64,000 nucleotides of DNA from Flavobacterium hungaricum. GTDB taxonomy: Bacteria > Bacteroidota > Bacteroidia > Flavobacteriales > Flavobacteriaceae. A program made the position numbers and the translations under genes. Every line of letters begins with the position of its first letter. The first letter of the stretch is position 1. Location: contig NZ_PRDM01000004.1 of assembly GCF_015182285.1 (NCBI RefSeq), positions 248,001 to 312,000 on the forward strand. The letters are read 5' to 3'. Below the pieces are notes generated by a model, which did not search any database, was not told where the DNA came from, and saw only the letters and a list, made by a program, of their open reading frames with translations. Below, piece by piece: positions 52,525-61,822 of the stretch.

Positions 52525-54294
52525 CTAATACCTTTTCTTCACCTTTAGTTTGTACTTCATAATATCCTTTGTCATTGTGGTATTATTTTTATTGAAATTC
52601 AATAACTCTGATGCCAATTCTGGTCTTTCGTCAATTTTTGAAGCTACAATTTCGTAAGCTATACTTTTGGTAATCTCTTCAAGTTCTGGAGTTTTATTAA
52701 ATTCATATTTCAGGACATTTAGAAAACTAATATTATTCGTTTCGCTGACCTCTTTTTCATACACAGCTGTAATCGCCTTAGACAAAGCATCAAGAGAAAG
52801 TATGTTTGCAAAATAATTATTCAGACAGTTGGATGCATCTCTGTTTGTTTTCCAACCCTCTAACAGCAATTCTTGTGCTTCTCTTACATCTCCCATTTTA
52901 TTTTTATAGACCAAAGATGCTTTTACATATTGAAAATTCTTTTTGTAATCTTCTATTACGATTCTAAAATATCTATCTGCCGTCTTTTTATTTTTCAGTA
53001 AAAGATACAAATCGCCTACTTTTTCGTTCTCGTTAAGCTCTTTGTAAAGCGCAATTGCTTCGCTGTAAACATGACCTTTTTCATAACATTCTGCTGCTTT
53101 TACTTTATTCTGCAGGTATTTTAGATAAACCCCGGCCGCTTCTCTATAGAGTTTTCCTTGTTCCAGCACTGCTGCTGCTTTATGATAATTCTTTAAGAGC
53201 TTGAGATAAATGTGCGCCGATTTTTCGTATTCTTTTCTGGATGCATATTCTTCAGCCATTTTTTCATAGCGGTTATGCAAAGTATTAAATCGCTCAGAAT
53301 CGACTAAAGCAGCACCTCCCCCTTTGCTGCTGCTGGAAGAAGAATTCTCGTTTATACCACTAGCAAGTGCCTTGATGATGAAAAGAACAACAGCAGCAAT
53401 CATCATGAATTTCATTATGTCGCCAGAATTTATACCCGTACCAGAATTGCCGCAGCTTCTAATCGAAATTACTAACAATAGTAAAAGCCCATATCTGATC
53501 ATGTTGATCTTAAAACCATCACCCGACAGCAGTTTCTCAAAATTACGTCCTAAACCTTCAGAATTAAAGTTACTGCCAAAACCAGAATTAAAAGTAAACT
53601 GCCCTTCGTTACCGCCTCTTGCAGCGCCAATTGTATCTAATGGAATGGCGAGTTTCATGGCTTTTTCTGGGTTTTTCTCCAAATAAGCCAAAAACTTATC
53701 CATTTCTTTATTATTCCCCATCATTAACTTTTTAAGGTTAAAGGGCAGTTTTTCATCACTTTCTTCTTCTTCAGAATACGGATTTTCTATTTGTTTTAAA
53801 AGTTCTTCTTGATCAACTTCGATGCGAAGGGAAGAAATAAAACTCGGAATCGCGACGCTCTTACTTGGTTCTATGATCTTAACATTTAAAAAATCTGGGG
53901 ATTTTATAAAATCTGACCAAACTACTTCTTCTTCCAATTCTACAAGTCCAATATCCGGATGCAGCAAATGATACTTATCCGAAAATAATGTCGTCCATTC
54001 TCCTTTTGTTAATTTGGGTACGACGATTGAATGCTCTGGAATAAAAAGTTTATGCTCTATCAGCTGATAAAAATTGTTCTTTCCAAGATCTTTTACTACA
54101 GTATTTCCAACCAAAACAATACAGCCGAAAAGTTCATTGGCTGCGGTTCCCGGCACTGGAAAGACACGACAGTTTTCGAGTGTTAAACCCAAATTCTGAA
54201 TCTCTACCAGCCAAGAAGAAATAGAATTGCTTTTTATAAAAACCCCTTCTCTCGGAAAAGAGTTTTTGCTATGCTGTTTTAGTTTTAATTCCAT
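52525..54294 (-). CDS. MoxR-vWA-beta-propeller ternary system protein with two membrane helices and TPR repeats (bpX6-like)
   Basis: A 589-residue protein. The N-terminal domain (residues 1-160, starting with the conserved FPREGVFIKSNSISSWL) resembles bpX6. It is followed by an acidic linker, a glycine/asparagine-rich stretch, two membrane helices (about 264-280 and 292-311) and a C-terminal solenoid of TPR/SNAP-like helical repeats (about 335-520; EKSAHIYLKLLKNYHKAAAVLEQGKLYREAAGVYLKYL-type periodicity, here split). It overlaps the vWA gene by 10 bp. The TPR part would face the cytoplasm or periplasm as a docking platform; the topology is not determined. Confidence 0.7.
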   Translation of the reverse strand: MELKLKQHSKNSFPREGVFIKSNSISSWLVEIQNLGLTLENCRVFPVPGTAANELFGCIVLVGNTVVKDLGKNNFYQLIEHKLFIPEHSIVVPKLTKGEWTTLFSDKYHLLHPDIGLVELEEEVVWSDFIKSPDFLNVKIIEPSKSVAIPSFISSLRIEVDQEELLKQIENPYSEEEESDEKLPFNLKKLMMGNNKEMDKFLAYLEKNPEKAMKLAIPLDTIGAARGGNEGQFTFNSGFGSNFNSEGLGRNFEKLLSGDGFKINMIRYGLLLLLVISIRSCGNSGTGINSGDIMKFMMIAAVVLFIIKALASGINENSSSSSSKGGGAALVDSERFNTLHNRYEKMAEEYASRKEYEKSAHIYLKLLKNYHKAAAVLEQGKLYREAAGVYLKYLQNKVKAAECYEKGHVYSEAIALYKELNENEKVGDLYLLLKNKKTADRYFRIVIEDYKKNFQYVKASLVYKNKMGDVREAQELLLEGWKTNRDASNCLNNYFANILSLDALSKAITAVYEKEVSETNNISFLNVLKYEFNKTPELEEITKSIAYEIVASKIDERPELASELLNFNKNNTTMTKDIMKYKLKVKKRY

Positions 54295-56822
54295 GGCAAT
54301 ACATTCGAAATAAAAGGATTTAAATACTTTTCGTTAAACAAATCAACATCAATTTCCTGCTGCGGATTTTCTTCATTAATAAAATAAGCTCTTCCTGCAA
54401 ATTCATGCTCCGTTGCCATTGCTGTTTGCTGTTCAGATACAAACGGAATATAAAATACAGGGATTTTTTTATCACTGCTTTCAAAAATTAAAATTCCGTC
54501 TCGATTCGATATTTTGCTTCCGTCCTGAGATTCATATAATTTTGTTTCTATATAACAAACTGCACCTATATTTTCAAGCAGTTTTTTTAAATTTTCTGCC
54601 GGATGAAGGGCTGTATTCTCAAGAATAATTCCTAAATCCTGAGAAACAATTTCGTTTACATCTTTTAAGGACTTACCTGTATTGTCCATAATCAATTTGA
54701 TAACTGCCACCTTTTTGACTCCTGCATGCTTTAGGACAAGGTTTACAAGAGGCTTAAATCTTTTTTCATCAACAGTAAAATTTTTTCGATCTCTTTCAAA
54801 GACTAATTTCCTGAAGTAATAATTATTGATTTGAATTTCTCCCTTAACAATTGCAACCCGATCCACGCGTTTGATAAATGTGAATTTTGATTTACTGCTT
54901 TTGAAGTTTTTGACAAAAAGATAGTTCTTGCTAAAATATTCATCGTACGATTGTACCACATTAGGGTTGTCACCTAACTCTATTTCTCCGCTATCTTTTA
55001 CTTTCCAGAAAGCTACATTGTTGGTAAAATAAAAGCGTTGGTTATGCTGAAAAAAATGAAGTTTATCGTGCTGTTCTTCATCAGAAAAAGCTTTATGGCT
55101 TAGGGTTTTCTTTGTTTTTAGATTTACAATTGTAATGACAGAAGAATTATAAGAATAGTTGAGCAGCAAAAGCGCTCCATCTGCATTTGTTTTTACAGCA
55201 AACTCTCCTAAATAAAAAGGCAGACTTGATGCGATCTTTTTAAATCCTTTTTCAAAATCGTTGTTCGAAAACAAGAACAAAGTCCCGTTTAAATAAATGT
55301 AATACTTGTCGTTTTCATGAAAAATATGTTTATAATTTCGTTCTGCCGGATACAGAATCGGAATGCTGGTGTCGAACGTAACATTAGAAACACCAAAATG
55401 CGTAAATTTATTCTTTTTCCACAGTTCGGTTAAAGGCATTACAATTTCCTGCAGCAGTTTTTTTCCTTTATTCTGATTTTTGAATATCGAAATTTTCCCT
55501 TCTACATTGGTTGCAAAAACATACTTGATTTGATTAAAATAATCGCTCATTGCTTTCTGCATGAGTTGTAATTTCAAACTTTCATCAGAGGATATGAAAA
55601 AGATTTCCTGACTTTTTTCGTTCAGAACATTTTCTTTGAAAAATAAATCCAAACCTGCTGCACAACTCAATTTACCACTAAGACTGTTTAAAGAATCGAT
55701 TACCTGCTCTACACTTTCTACAAAAATTTCTTCGTACGTATCTCCCACCGCAAAAACTTTACACTCAATATCCGTTTTCGGATGTGCAGCCACAGCAATT
55801 GCCGATGCAAAAGCCAATATTTTAGGATTTCCCCAATTGATCAAAGAAGTATCTATGATTAATATTCGCTGAAACTTATCTGCTTCCGGCGGTACTTCAC
55901 GCTGAATATACAAGGCTTCGTTGTTGGCAATTCTGGACATAAAAACGTCATCGTCATGCGCAAATTCAGAAATCAGCAGTTTATCAAAATCTCCTTTATT
56001 GGTCAAATCAGAAACACCGCCCAATGGCTGTGCACTCGGCAAATTATGATGAAACGGAATATTTAATCCAGACCAAATGTGTTTAATGAGACTTCCGACC
56101 TGAAATGTTTTTTCTTCTAAAACCAGCTGTTCTATAAAATCTAACGGATTTTCTGCCGCTTCTTTTTCTTCTAAAATTTCTTCTGGCAGCTGCTCCTTTA
56201 CTTCTTCCTTCGGTACATTTTCAATAGCTCGAAGCAATTCTTGAACAGTGGGAAACTTTTTTTTTAAGATCGCAATAGTTCTAAAATCTTTTATAAAATT
56301 ACCAAGATTAAAAGGCTCTTTACCTCTAAATTTTATGCCATTTTTTTTATTATCCTGATACTCAATAAGTATTTTTTTTGCTTTTTCAGACGAAACTCTT
56401 TTATGACAGTTATGAAAAATGGTTTGAAAAAGCTGCAAACGTTTTTCGCCTTTTTTATATTCTTCGGGTAAAGACGATAATATTTTTAAAAAGTCTACTA
56501 CTGCGCCAACTCTAAAGAATTCGCCTTTAGGATTACTATAAGAAGCTTTATTCAACTTAATCTTTTCTTCGGCTATCCATTTTATCATGTCGATAGAATG
56601 TTCATTTTCTTGATTTGTGCCAATTATGGCAAGCAAAAGCGACCCAAACGGCGGAAAACTATCCTCTGATACAAACTCTAAAATTTCAAAAATAAATTCT
56701 TCGTAAGCAATTGTAAATGTGTTCGGAATTGATATGATCTCTCCTCCGCTGTCGGAAGATACGCGAGTGTCAAATTCCCAAAAATAGTCTTCAAAAGATT
56801 GAAAGTATTTTTCTAATTCCAT
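54285..56822 (-). CDS. vWA-beta-propeller protein of the ternary system with embedded L7/L12-like domain
   Basis: An 845-residue protein. Residues 1-300 are helical (EDYFWEFDTRVSSDSGGEI at the start). A von Willebrand A-like domain spans about 316-450, with a partly degenerate MIDAS motif around Asp324 (LIIDTSLINWG). Residues about 480-690 are short beta-strands of propeller type (IYLNGTLFLFSNN). Residues 692-760 match the C-terminal domain of ribosomal protein L7/L12 (VLKHAGVKKVAVIKLI). The MoxR gene is two genes upstream. The vWA domain is the likely target of MoxR ATPase action. Confidence 0.75.
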   Translation of the reverse strand: MELEKYFQSFEDYFWEFDTRVSSDSGGEIISIPNTFTIAYEEFIFEILEFVSEDSFPPFGSLLLAIIGTNQENEHSIDMIKWIAEEKIKLNKASYSNPKGEFFRVGAVVDFLKILSSLPEEYKKGEKRLQLFQTIFHNCHKRVSSEKAKKILIEYQDNKKNGIKFRGKEPFNLGNFIKDFRTIAILKKKFPTVQELLRAIENVPKEEVKEQLPEEILEEKEAAENPLDFIEQLVLEEKTFQVGSLIKHIWSGLNIPFHHNLPSAQPLGGVSDLTNKGDFDKLLISEFAHDDDVFMSRIANNEALYIQREVPPEADKFQRILIIDTSLINWGNPKILAFASAIAVAAHPKTDIECKVFAVGDTYEEIFVESVEQVIDSLNSLSGKLSCAAGLDLFFKENVLNEKSQEIFFISSDESLKLQLMQKAMSDYFNQIKYVFATNVEGKISIFKNQNKGKKLLQEIVMPLTELWKKNKFTHFGVSNVTFDTSIPILYPAERNYKHIFHENDKYYIYLNGTLFLFSNNDFEKGFKKIASSLPFYLGEFAVKTNADGALLLLNYSYNSSVITIVNLKTKKTLSHKAFSDEEQHDKLHFFQHNQRFYFTNNVAFWKVKDSGEIELGDNPNVVQSYDEYFSKNYLFVKNFKSSKSKFTFIKRVDRVAIVKGEIQINNYYFRKLVFERDRKNFTVDEKRFKPLVNLVLKHAGVKKVAVIKLIMDNTGKSLKDVNEIVSQDLGIILENTALHPAENLKKLLENIGAVCYIETKLYESQDGSKISNRDGILIFESSDKKIPVFYIPFVSEQQTAMATEHEFAGRAYFINEENPQQEIDVDLFNEKYLNPFISNVLPWN

Positions 56823-56830
56823 TATTTCTT

Positions 56831-57529
56831 TTATGAAAAAGTTAAGCGAAACGAACTAATAGATAGTGGTTTCAAACTGTCTTTTTTTATTTTAAAACAG
56901 CTGTTGTCTGTATTCCAAACAATTAAATGTTCTCCCAGCAGATTTAAATTCTGCTCTATTGTTTTGGATAAAACCGAATGTTCAAAATCATAACCTGCCG
57001 GCAGTAAAAAATTATTCTTCAGCCAGAAGGTATCTCCTTTTATGGGCAGCATCGGTTTTCCTAAAAGGAGTATATTTTTTTTAACCACAATCCATTTAAG
57101 CGGTTTCAGCCTAAAATCGGGTGCCGTTTCGATATACGTTTTTAATTCATTATAATCTGTAAGCAGTGCGTAAGCTTCATTTTCTATTTCCGATGGTTTT
57201 AAATGAAGTTCCAGCCTTTGATCGATACCAAAATAATTGTGGTTGAATTTGGGAAGCGTAACTGGAATCGCACGTATGATTGGCGACCACAATAAACCTG
57301 ACGGCAGTTTTTTTACCGGCAGCAGACTTCCTTTTTTAAACAACAGGTTTTCTTTTAATTCATAAATACTATGAAATGGAATCTGCTGGATTTCGATCGC
57401 GTTCAATTGTTCTGGATAAAAATCTTTTGCCCAGACAAATTCGCCGTCAAAAGCCATTTTTACATTTTCCCAGTCTCTTATGGCGCCTAAAAAATCGATA
57501 TGTTTTTTGCTTATTTCTAAAAAATACAT
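56831..57529 (-). CDS. Ternary system accessory protein (bpX-type domain)
   Basis: The start at 57529 is preferred: it lies 2 bp after the MoxR stop codon and begins with MYFLEISKKHIDFLG; a longer frame would overlap the end of MoxR by 28 bp. The 232-residue protein has a cytoplasmic composition. Patterns such as LPSGLLWSPIIRAIPVTLPKFN and WIVVKKNILLLGKPMLPI agree with the small bpX-family proteins found with MoxR and vWA genes. The exact bpX subtype is not certain. It is co-transcribed with its neighbours. Confidence 0.6.
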   Translation of the reverse strand: MYFLEISKKHIDFLGAIRDWENVKMAFDGEFVWAKDFYPEQLNAIEIQQIPFHSIYELKENLLFKKGSLLPVKKLPSGLLWSPIIRAIPVTLPKFNHNYFGIDQRLELHLKPSEIENEAYALLTDYNELKTYIETAPDFRLKPLKWIVVKKNILLLGKPMLPIKGDTFWLKNNFLLPAGYDFEHSVLSKTIEQNLNLLGEHLIVWNTDNSCFKIKKDSLKPLSISSFRLTFS

Positions 57530-57531
57530 TT

Positions 57532-58662
57532 TTAAACCGTTTGAAGTATCTTCTGCCACAAAGCTTCTATTTCTTTCTGAATATATTGCTTCTGGTCATT
57601 GTTTCTAACCCAGTCGCAGCGGCTTTGCAGATATCTTAATTTATCTTTTATTACATTTTGTTCTTCAAAAGAAAGGGATTCGTCTTGCCAGCGCTGTGTT
57701 AAAAGCTGCATCTCTTTCATCAACTCTTCCGGATTTGGTGTTTTGTTGAACAAAGCCTGAGGATGCTGCGAATCTGAATCGTCTTTTTCGATGATATGAT
57801 TGATGATTCCTTCCAGAATTTCGATTTGCTCTTCGTTATCCCAAATGTATTTTAAAACCCAGAAATCCGATAAAACCGCTTCCTGCCTGCCGCACATTAA
57901 AGCACTTGCTGCAATTAAGTTTTGAAGTTTTACAGCACGTCGGTCTGAAACTTTGATTCCGGTGTTTCTCAAATTATGAATAATATCAACGTATTGTTTT
58001 CGAATTCCCGTTAAATCAACCGTACGGCAAAGAGACTGCAGTTCTACAATTTCTGCTGCCGTAATTTTTGGCGTTTCCAAATTTTGGCTGCTTTCTATTT
58101 TCCATCCAGCTAAAAGTACTTCGTGAAGCAGATCTGGATCAACATAATCACATTTTACACGAATAAGAAAACGGTCTAAAAGAGCATTCAAAGCTTCATC
58201 TTCCGGCAATACGTTGCTGGCACCGATAAACATTAAGGCCGGCAGTTTTTTGGTTTCTTTTCCTCTGCGAAATATTTTTTCGTTTAATGCCATCAATAAA
58301 CTATTCAAAATAGCCGAATTAGCATTAAAGATTTCATCCAAAAAAACCATCGAAGCTTCTGGCATCATCCCTTCTGTATTGGTAATCAGCTCTCCTTCTT
58401 TTAGTTTACGAATATCAAAAGGTCCGAAAATTTCGTTTGGTTCTGTAAAACGGGTTAAAAGGTATTCGAAGTTTTTACCGCCTTCTATTCCGTTTGACAA
58501 TGCACGAACCAAAGCACTTTTTGCAGTACCTGGAGGCCCTAACAAAAACGCATTTTCTTTTGCCAGCAATCCGATTCCTAAAAGATCGATGATTTCGTTT
58601 TTACCAACAAAAACATCTTTAATATGCTGTAAAACACCATTTAATTTATCAGTAGATTTCAT
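57532..58662 (-). CDS. MoxR-type AAA+ ATPase of the ternary system
   Basis: A 376-residue AAA+ ATPase of the MoxR/RavA branch. Walker A is GPPGTAKS (residues 42-49), Walker B is MVFLDEIF (residues 105-112), the sensor-1 region is FIGASN, and the arginine-finger region is LLDRFLIRV. The C-terminal lid continues to residue 376. MoxR ATPases remodel partners that carry vWA domains and metal-dependent adhesion sites, and one lies two genes downstream. The start at 58662 follows a 43-bp gap after the preceding gene. Confidence 0.9.
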   Translation of the reverse strand: MKSTDKLNGVLQHIKDVFVGKNEIIDLLGIGLLAKENAFLLGPPGTAKSALVRALSNGIEGGKNFEYLLTRFTEPNEIFGPFDIRKLKEGELITNTEGMMPEASMVFLDEIFNANSAILNSLLMALNEKIFRRGKETKKLPALMFIGASNVLPEDEALNALLDRFLIRVKCDYVDPDLLHEVLLAGWKIESSQNLETPKITAAEIVELQSLCRTVDLTGIRKQYVDIIHNLRNTGIKVSDRRAVKLQNLIAASALMCGRQEAVLSDFWVLKYIWDNEEQIEILEGIINHIIEKDDSDSQHPQALFNKTPNPEELMKEMQLLTQRWQDESLSFEEQNVIKDKLRYLQSRCDWVRNNDQKQYIQKEIEALWQKILQTV

Positions 58663-58705
58663 TTTTGAACAGGGTAATTTTATTTATAACTATTTATTTT
58701 TTTAT

Positions 58706-59332
58706 TTATAATTCATTCCAAAACACGTGTTTGTAATCTCCAAATCCAGCCAAAAGTTCTTTTTGAACACTATCAATAAGGGCTGTTTTTTCGGCTTTTC
58801 TTTCTACCACACGATTGAGGTACAATTGTTTAAGACAGGGATTAGAAAACACAATATCGACATTGACCGTTTCAGAAACAACATCAAAACCTATTGCCGA
58901 ATAACTAAATGCTGCCATATATTTTTCTAAAATAGGAATAGCCAAATCATCGGCATCAATACGCTTTAACTCCAAAATAATCTGTGGTAAAAACCTCAAA
59001 CATAAATCTGCAGACAACATCGCTTTTGCATCAATCTCACCTTTAAAATCTGGAAGAAATGTATAAAGTTCTTCTACTTTGTGATCTCTAAACAACAGTA
59101 ATTGTGCTGCAAAATAGATTGTTTTTGCTCCCCATAAAGCAGCTTCACCATCAAAATCGGGCGCCTGACCGGGATACTCCAGCATTTCATTTTCATATTG
59201 AGATTCTAAAAACAAGATTGTTTCCTGTTCTTCTTTACTCAAAACTTTTGTCATTTTGTTGTAAAGAATAATCTGCTCAATTGTTCTGAGGTGGTAAATG
59301 GTCTCTAAAAAGGGCATGTCTTTATTTTCCAT
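58706..59332 (-). CDS. First gene of the MoxR-vWA operon, unknown bpX-type protein
   Basis: A 208-residue acidic helical protein (LRTIEQIILYNKMTKVLSKEE and ENEMLEYPGQAPDFDGEAA, then AKMLSADLCLRFLPQI-like helices). No enzyme motif is visible. It is the first gene of the operon. TATTTTTG at 59394-59401 (minus strand) is a candidate -7 element. Its family assignment as a ternary-system component rests only on position. Confidence 0.45.
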   Translation of the reverse strand: MENKDMPFLETIYHLRTIEQIILYNKMTKVLSKEEQETILFLESQYENEMLEYPGQAPDFDGEAALWGAKTIYFAAQLLLFRDHKVEELYTFLPDFKGEIDAKAMLSADLCLRFLPQIILELKRIDADDLAIPILEKYMAAFSYSAIGFDVVSETVNVDIVFSNPCLKQLYLNRVVERKAEKTALIDSVQKELLAGFGDYKHVFWNEL

Positions 59333-59629
59333 ACGACCAATGTAGGTTATTCATTTGGTTTAATTTTCAATGTTTTTATACTATTGACATTTCCAAAAAT
59401 AGGGTTTCTTTTTCAATATAAATTAACTAGCTGGGCGTAATTAAAAAAATATTTTGACGCGGATTTAACAGATTCGCTAACACCAAGACGCTGCTTTACA
59501 CAGATTTTTTTTGACTCTATTTAAACAGCATTTTGGGGACAGCAAATCTGTCTCATCTGCGTTCTAATCTGCACAATTTTTATTTTAAAACACTAACAGC
59601 CAACAGATTTTAATTTGGACTTTTTAGTT
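59333..59629. other. Intergenic region before the MoxR-vWA operon
   Basis: It contains degenerate AGATT/AATCTG words (acagattcgc, cacagattttttttgac, caaatctgtctcatctgc) related to the CCACAGATT family, and a candidate -7 element for the operon (TATTTTTG, 59394-59401, minus strand). No gene is visible. Confidence 0.35.
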
Positions 59630-60175
59630 CTAATTCTGGATGCACCAATGCATAATTTTGGCAATGTTTTTAGCATCGTCAATTCCTCTGTGGTGTGTAC
59701 CTTCCAGCGGAATATGCAGCAGCTGCAGTGCGCCATTCATTCCCTGCGGTTTCTGCAGGCCGAACTTTTCTGCAAACCACGTTTTAACATTGATGTGCTG
59801 TTCGCCCATTGGGTAGGGTATGCCAAACGAAATGCATTGTTTTTTCAGCATATTCAAATCGTACTGGCCGTAACTCGCCCAAGTATATAAATCGGGATTG
59901 TACTCGTCTACCAGCTGATTGATTGCGTCTTCAAAACTTACTCCGTTTTGGTCTAGCAAATCCTGTGTGATTGTCGTTAGTTCTGTACAAAACGAACTTA
60001 CGGTAGAGCGCTGCGGTTTGATTAGTATTCCTTTATTTTTGGTAATTTCTCCGGTTGCTGCGTCCAATACAGCCAAACCGATTTCAATAATTTCGTTTTG
60101 CTGTCCTTTCGGGACTGCGCTTTGCCAGCATGTGGCTTCTAAATCGATAATAATAATTTTATCTGTAGTTTTCAT
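59630..60175 (-). CDS. DEDDh 3'-5' exonuclease, ERI1/KapD-like
   Basis: A 181-residue exonuclease of the DnaQ/RNase T fold. The ExoI motif is IIDLEATCW with Asp and Glu, ExoII lies around WASYGQYDLNMLK, and ExoIII is HRGIDDAKNIAKI with the general-base His. This DEDDh pattern, together with the length and the ATCW variation, is typical of the ERI-1/KapD group, which trims 3' ends of RNA. It is followed downstream by the MoxR-vWA operon and preceded by an unknown gene 80 bp upstream. Confidence 0.85.
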   Translation of the reverse strand: MKTTDKIIIIDLEATCWQSAVPKGQQNEIIEIGLAVLDAATGEITKNKGILIKPQRSTVSSFCTELTTITQDLLDQNGVSFEDAINQLVDEYNPDLYTWASYGQYDLNMLKKQCISFGIPYPMGEQHINVKTWFAEKFGLQKPQGMNGALQLLHIPLEGTHHRGIDDAKNIAKIMHWCIQN

Positions 60176-60255
60176 TTTTTCTATTTTTTAATCCGCCCAC
60201 CTGAAATTGCAGCTTTTTTTAAGCCGCAATTAGGCGCTCGGTTTTTTAATTATAT

Positions 60256-60795
60256 CTAGATCGGAACTCTTTTTTCCAGAGCTGTTTTCTCATCTCTTTT
60301 TTTAGAAAAGATAATAGCAAAAAGACCTCTTTTCTTGAACAGTTTTTCTGATTTTTCCTCTTTTATAAAAATCTTATTTTCAAAAAATGCGGCTGCTTTA
60401 TCAACCCGTTTAACTGGTTTTGACTCTTCTATTTTACAATTTTGATAAAATTTTTTAAAAGGACGCTGTTCAAAACCTACCATAATTGCAGCCATATTTA
60501 TGGCATCAATATTCGTAAGGTCTGTTTCTCCTTTAAAGAAAGTTTCGATTGGTCTAAACTTATCTTTCTTTTCTTTAAACTTATTTTTTTTGGTATGATC
60601 GAAATCTAAACTGAATAGATTTCTAAAAACATTTAAATCATCCTGAGACGGATTGCTCTCGAAAATAAGCCAGCACAAATCGCGCAGCTTACCACGAGAA
60701 GGCTTATACAAATAATCAAAGTACTTGCCTTCTTTTTCTATCTCATATTTATTTTTAATTGCTTTCTTATATTGTTTTAGTGTATTGTTGTTCAT
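60256..60795 (-). CDS. Protein of unknown function next to metallophosphoesterase genes
   Basis: The start at 60795 (MNNNTLKQYKKAIKNKYE) is preferred because it overlaps the stop codon of the decayed upstream gene (ATGA). The 179-residue product is lysine-rich, with conserved-looking stretches PSRGKLRDLCWLIFES, DKFRPIETFFKGETD and INMAAIMVGFEQRPFKKFY. The last 60 residues are strongly basic. I know no family for it. It might act together with the phosphoesterase, because the same order (phosphoesterase then this gene) is shown by the overlap. Confidence 0.55.
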   Translation of the reverse strand: MNNNTLKQYKKAIKNKYEIEKEGKYFDYLYKPSRGKLRDLCWLIFESNPSQDDLNVFRNLFSLDFDHTKKNKFKEKKDKFRPIETFFKGETDLTNIDAINMAAIMVGFEQRPFKKFYQNCKIEESKPVKRVDKAAAFFENKIFIKEEKSEKLFKKRGLFAIIFSKKRDEKTALEKRVPI

Positions 60796-61055
60796 GGCTT
60801 TATTTTTTTGCAATTCTTGGGAACCTCAGGAAAATGTAAATCATGGGAACTCAATAGCTGCAAAGCCTTAAACATCGCTGCTTTACCAGAGAGCTAACTC
60901 GTGGCTGATACCATATCCCGTGATCTTACCTTTTCATTCCATAGGTTAAAGAGTTCCAGATCCATTTTTTTGAATTTGGCAAATGGAACCTCACTTAACT
61001 CGACTATATCTGTTTGGCCAAAATGGCTGGACGCAAATACTATTTCTTGATTCAT
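60792..61055 (-). pseudogene. Decayed duplicate of the neighbouring metallophosphoesterase
   Basis: Read on the minus strand from ATG at 61055, the frame gives MNQEIVFASSHFGQTDIVEL, then FKKMDLELFNLWNEKVRSRD. This aligns with the start of the intact enzyme downstream (MNQKIFFTSDHHFGHTNIIRF and MDDELIKRWNEKVSPRD). The metal-binding Asp-His-His of the first motif are changed to SSH, and a TAG stop interrupts at 60894-60896. The frame continues beyond the TAG to TGA at 60792. The rest of the enzyme is missing. Confidence 0.85.
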
Positions 61056-61152
61056 CCTTAAATTTTTATTGTTAAACTAAAACGATCCGCATTTACTGCA
61101 AATGGTTTCTTTTTTACTTTACGAAGGTTTTCTTCGATTGACTTTTAAAACT

Positions 61153-61719
61153 TTACAATTCTCTGTCTCCAAAAGGAGCTTTCCAATCTTTCTTTAAGAT
61201 GCGTTCTTTTACCTCATCATAAGAAAGCGGCTCGTAATTATGACAGTCAACGCCGACATCAAAAGAGCGGGAAGTTTCATCGTCAAATAATTGACCGTGA
61301 GAATGTCCGTATAAATGCCATGTTCCTCTAAAAGAGCTTCTCCAGACCTTCATCGCATAATGAAAGAGAATGATTTTTTGTCTTCCGTTTGGTTCTTCTT
61401 CGTCTGCAACACTCAATTCGTAATAATCTTTGATCCATTCAAATCGTTTTGCATAACTCAATGCCGATTTATCGTGATTGCCTTTTACCAGAAAAATAGA
61501 ACCGTTTAACTGGTCCAAAATTTCTTTTGTTCGTTCTGGTCTTGCCAAAGAAATATCCCCTAAATGGTATACAACATCTCTCGGACTTACCTTCTCATTC
61601 CATCGTTTAATAAGTTCGTCATCCATTTCTTCAACAGTCGTAAAAGGACGCTCACTAAACCTAATTATATTCGTATGACCAAAATGATGATCAGACGTAA
61701 AAAATATTTTTTGATTCAT
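61153..61719 (-). CDS. Calcineurin-like metallophosphoesterase
   Basis: A 188-residue enzyme with all five metal motifs: SDHHFGH, YHLGDIS, KGNHD, LFHYAM and YGHSHG. The size and order are those of the small YfcE/MJ0936-like bacterial metallophosphoesterases. The substrate is not known; relatives act on phosphodiesters or nucleotides. A decayed copy lies just downstream. The gene belongs to a leftward series after the ATP-grasp gene, with a 103-bp gap. Confidence 0.9.
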   Translation of the reverse strand: MNQKIFFTSDHHFGHTNIIRFSERPFTTVEEMDDELIKRWNEKVSPRDVVYHLGDISLARPERTKEILDQLNGSIFLVKGNHDKSALSYAKRFEWIKDYYELSVADEEEPNGRQKIILFHYAMKVWRSSFRGTWHLYGHSHGQLFDDETSRSFDVGVDCHNYEPLSYDEVKERILKKDWKAPFGDREL

Positions 61720-61822
61720 TCTAATTTTAATTTTTAAAAGAAAACCTCAATCTTCATCATCTGGTTTTCGTATTCAAATATTCTAAAACTACTGCGCGGT
61801 TATTTTGCGCAGCAGTCTATTT

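Noticed and set aside
53324..53686. A 120-codon frame opposite the TPR membrane protein gene
   Set aside because: Antisense to a gene with clear membrane and repeat structure; no own features.
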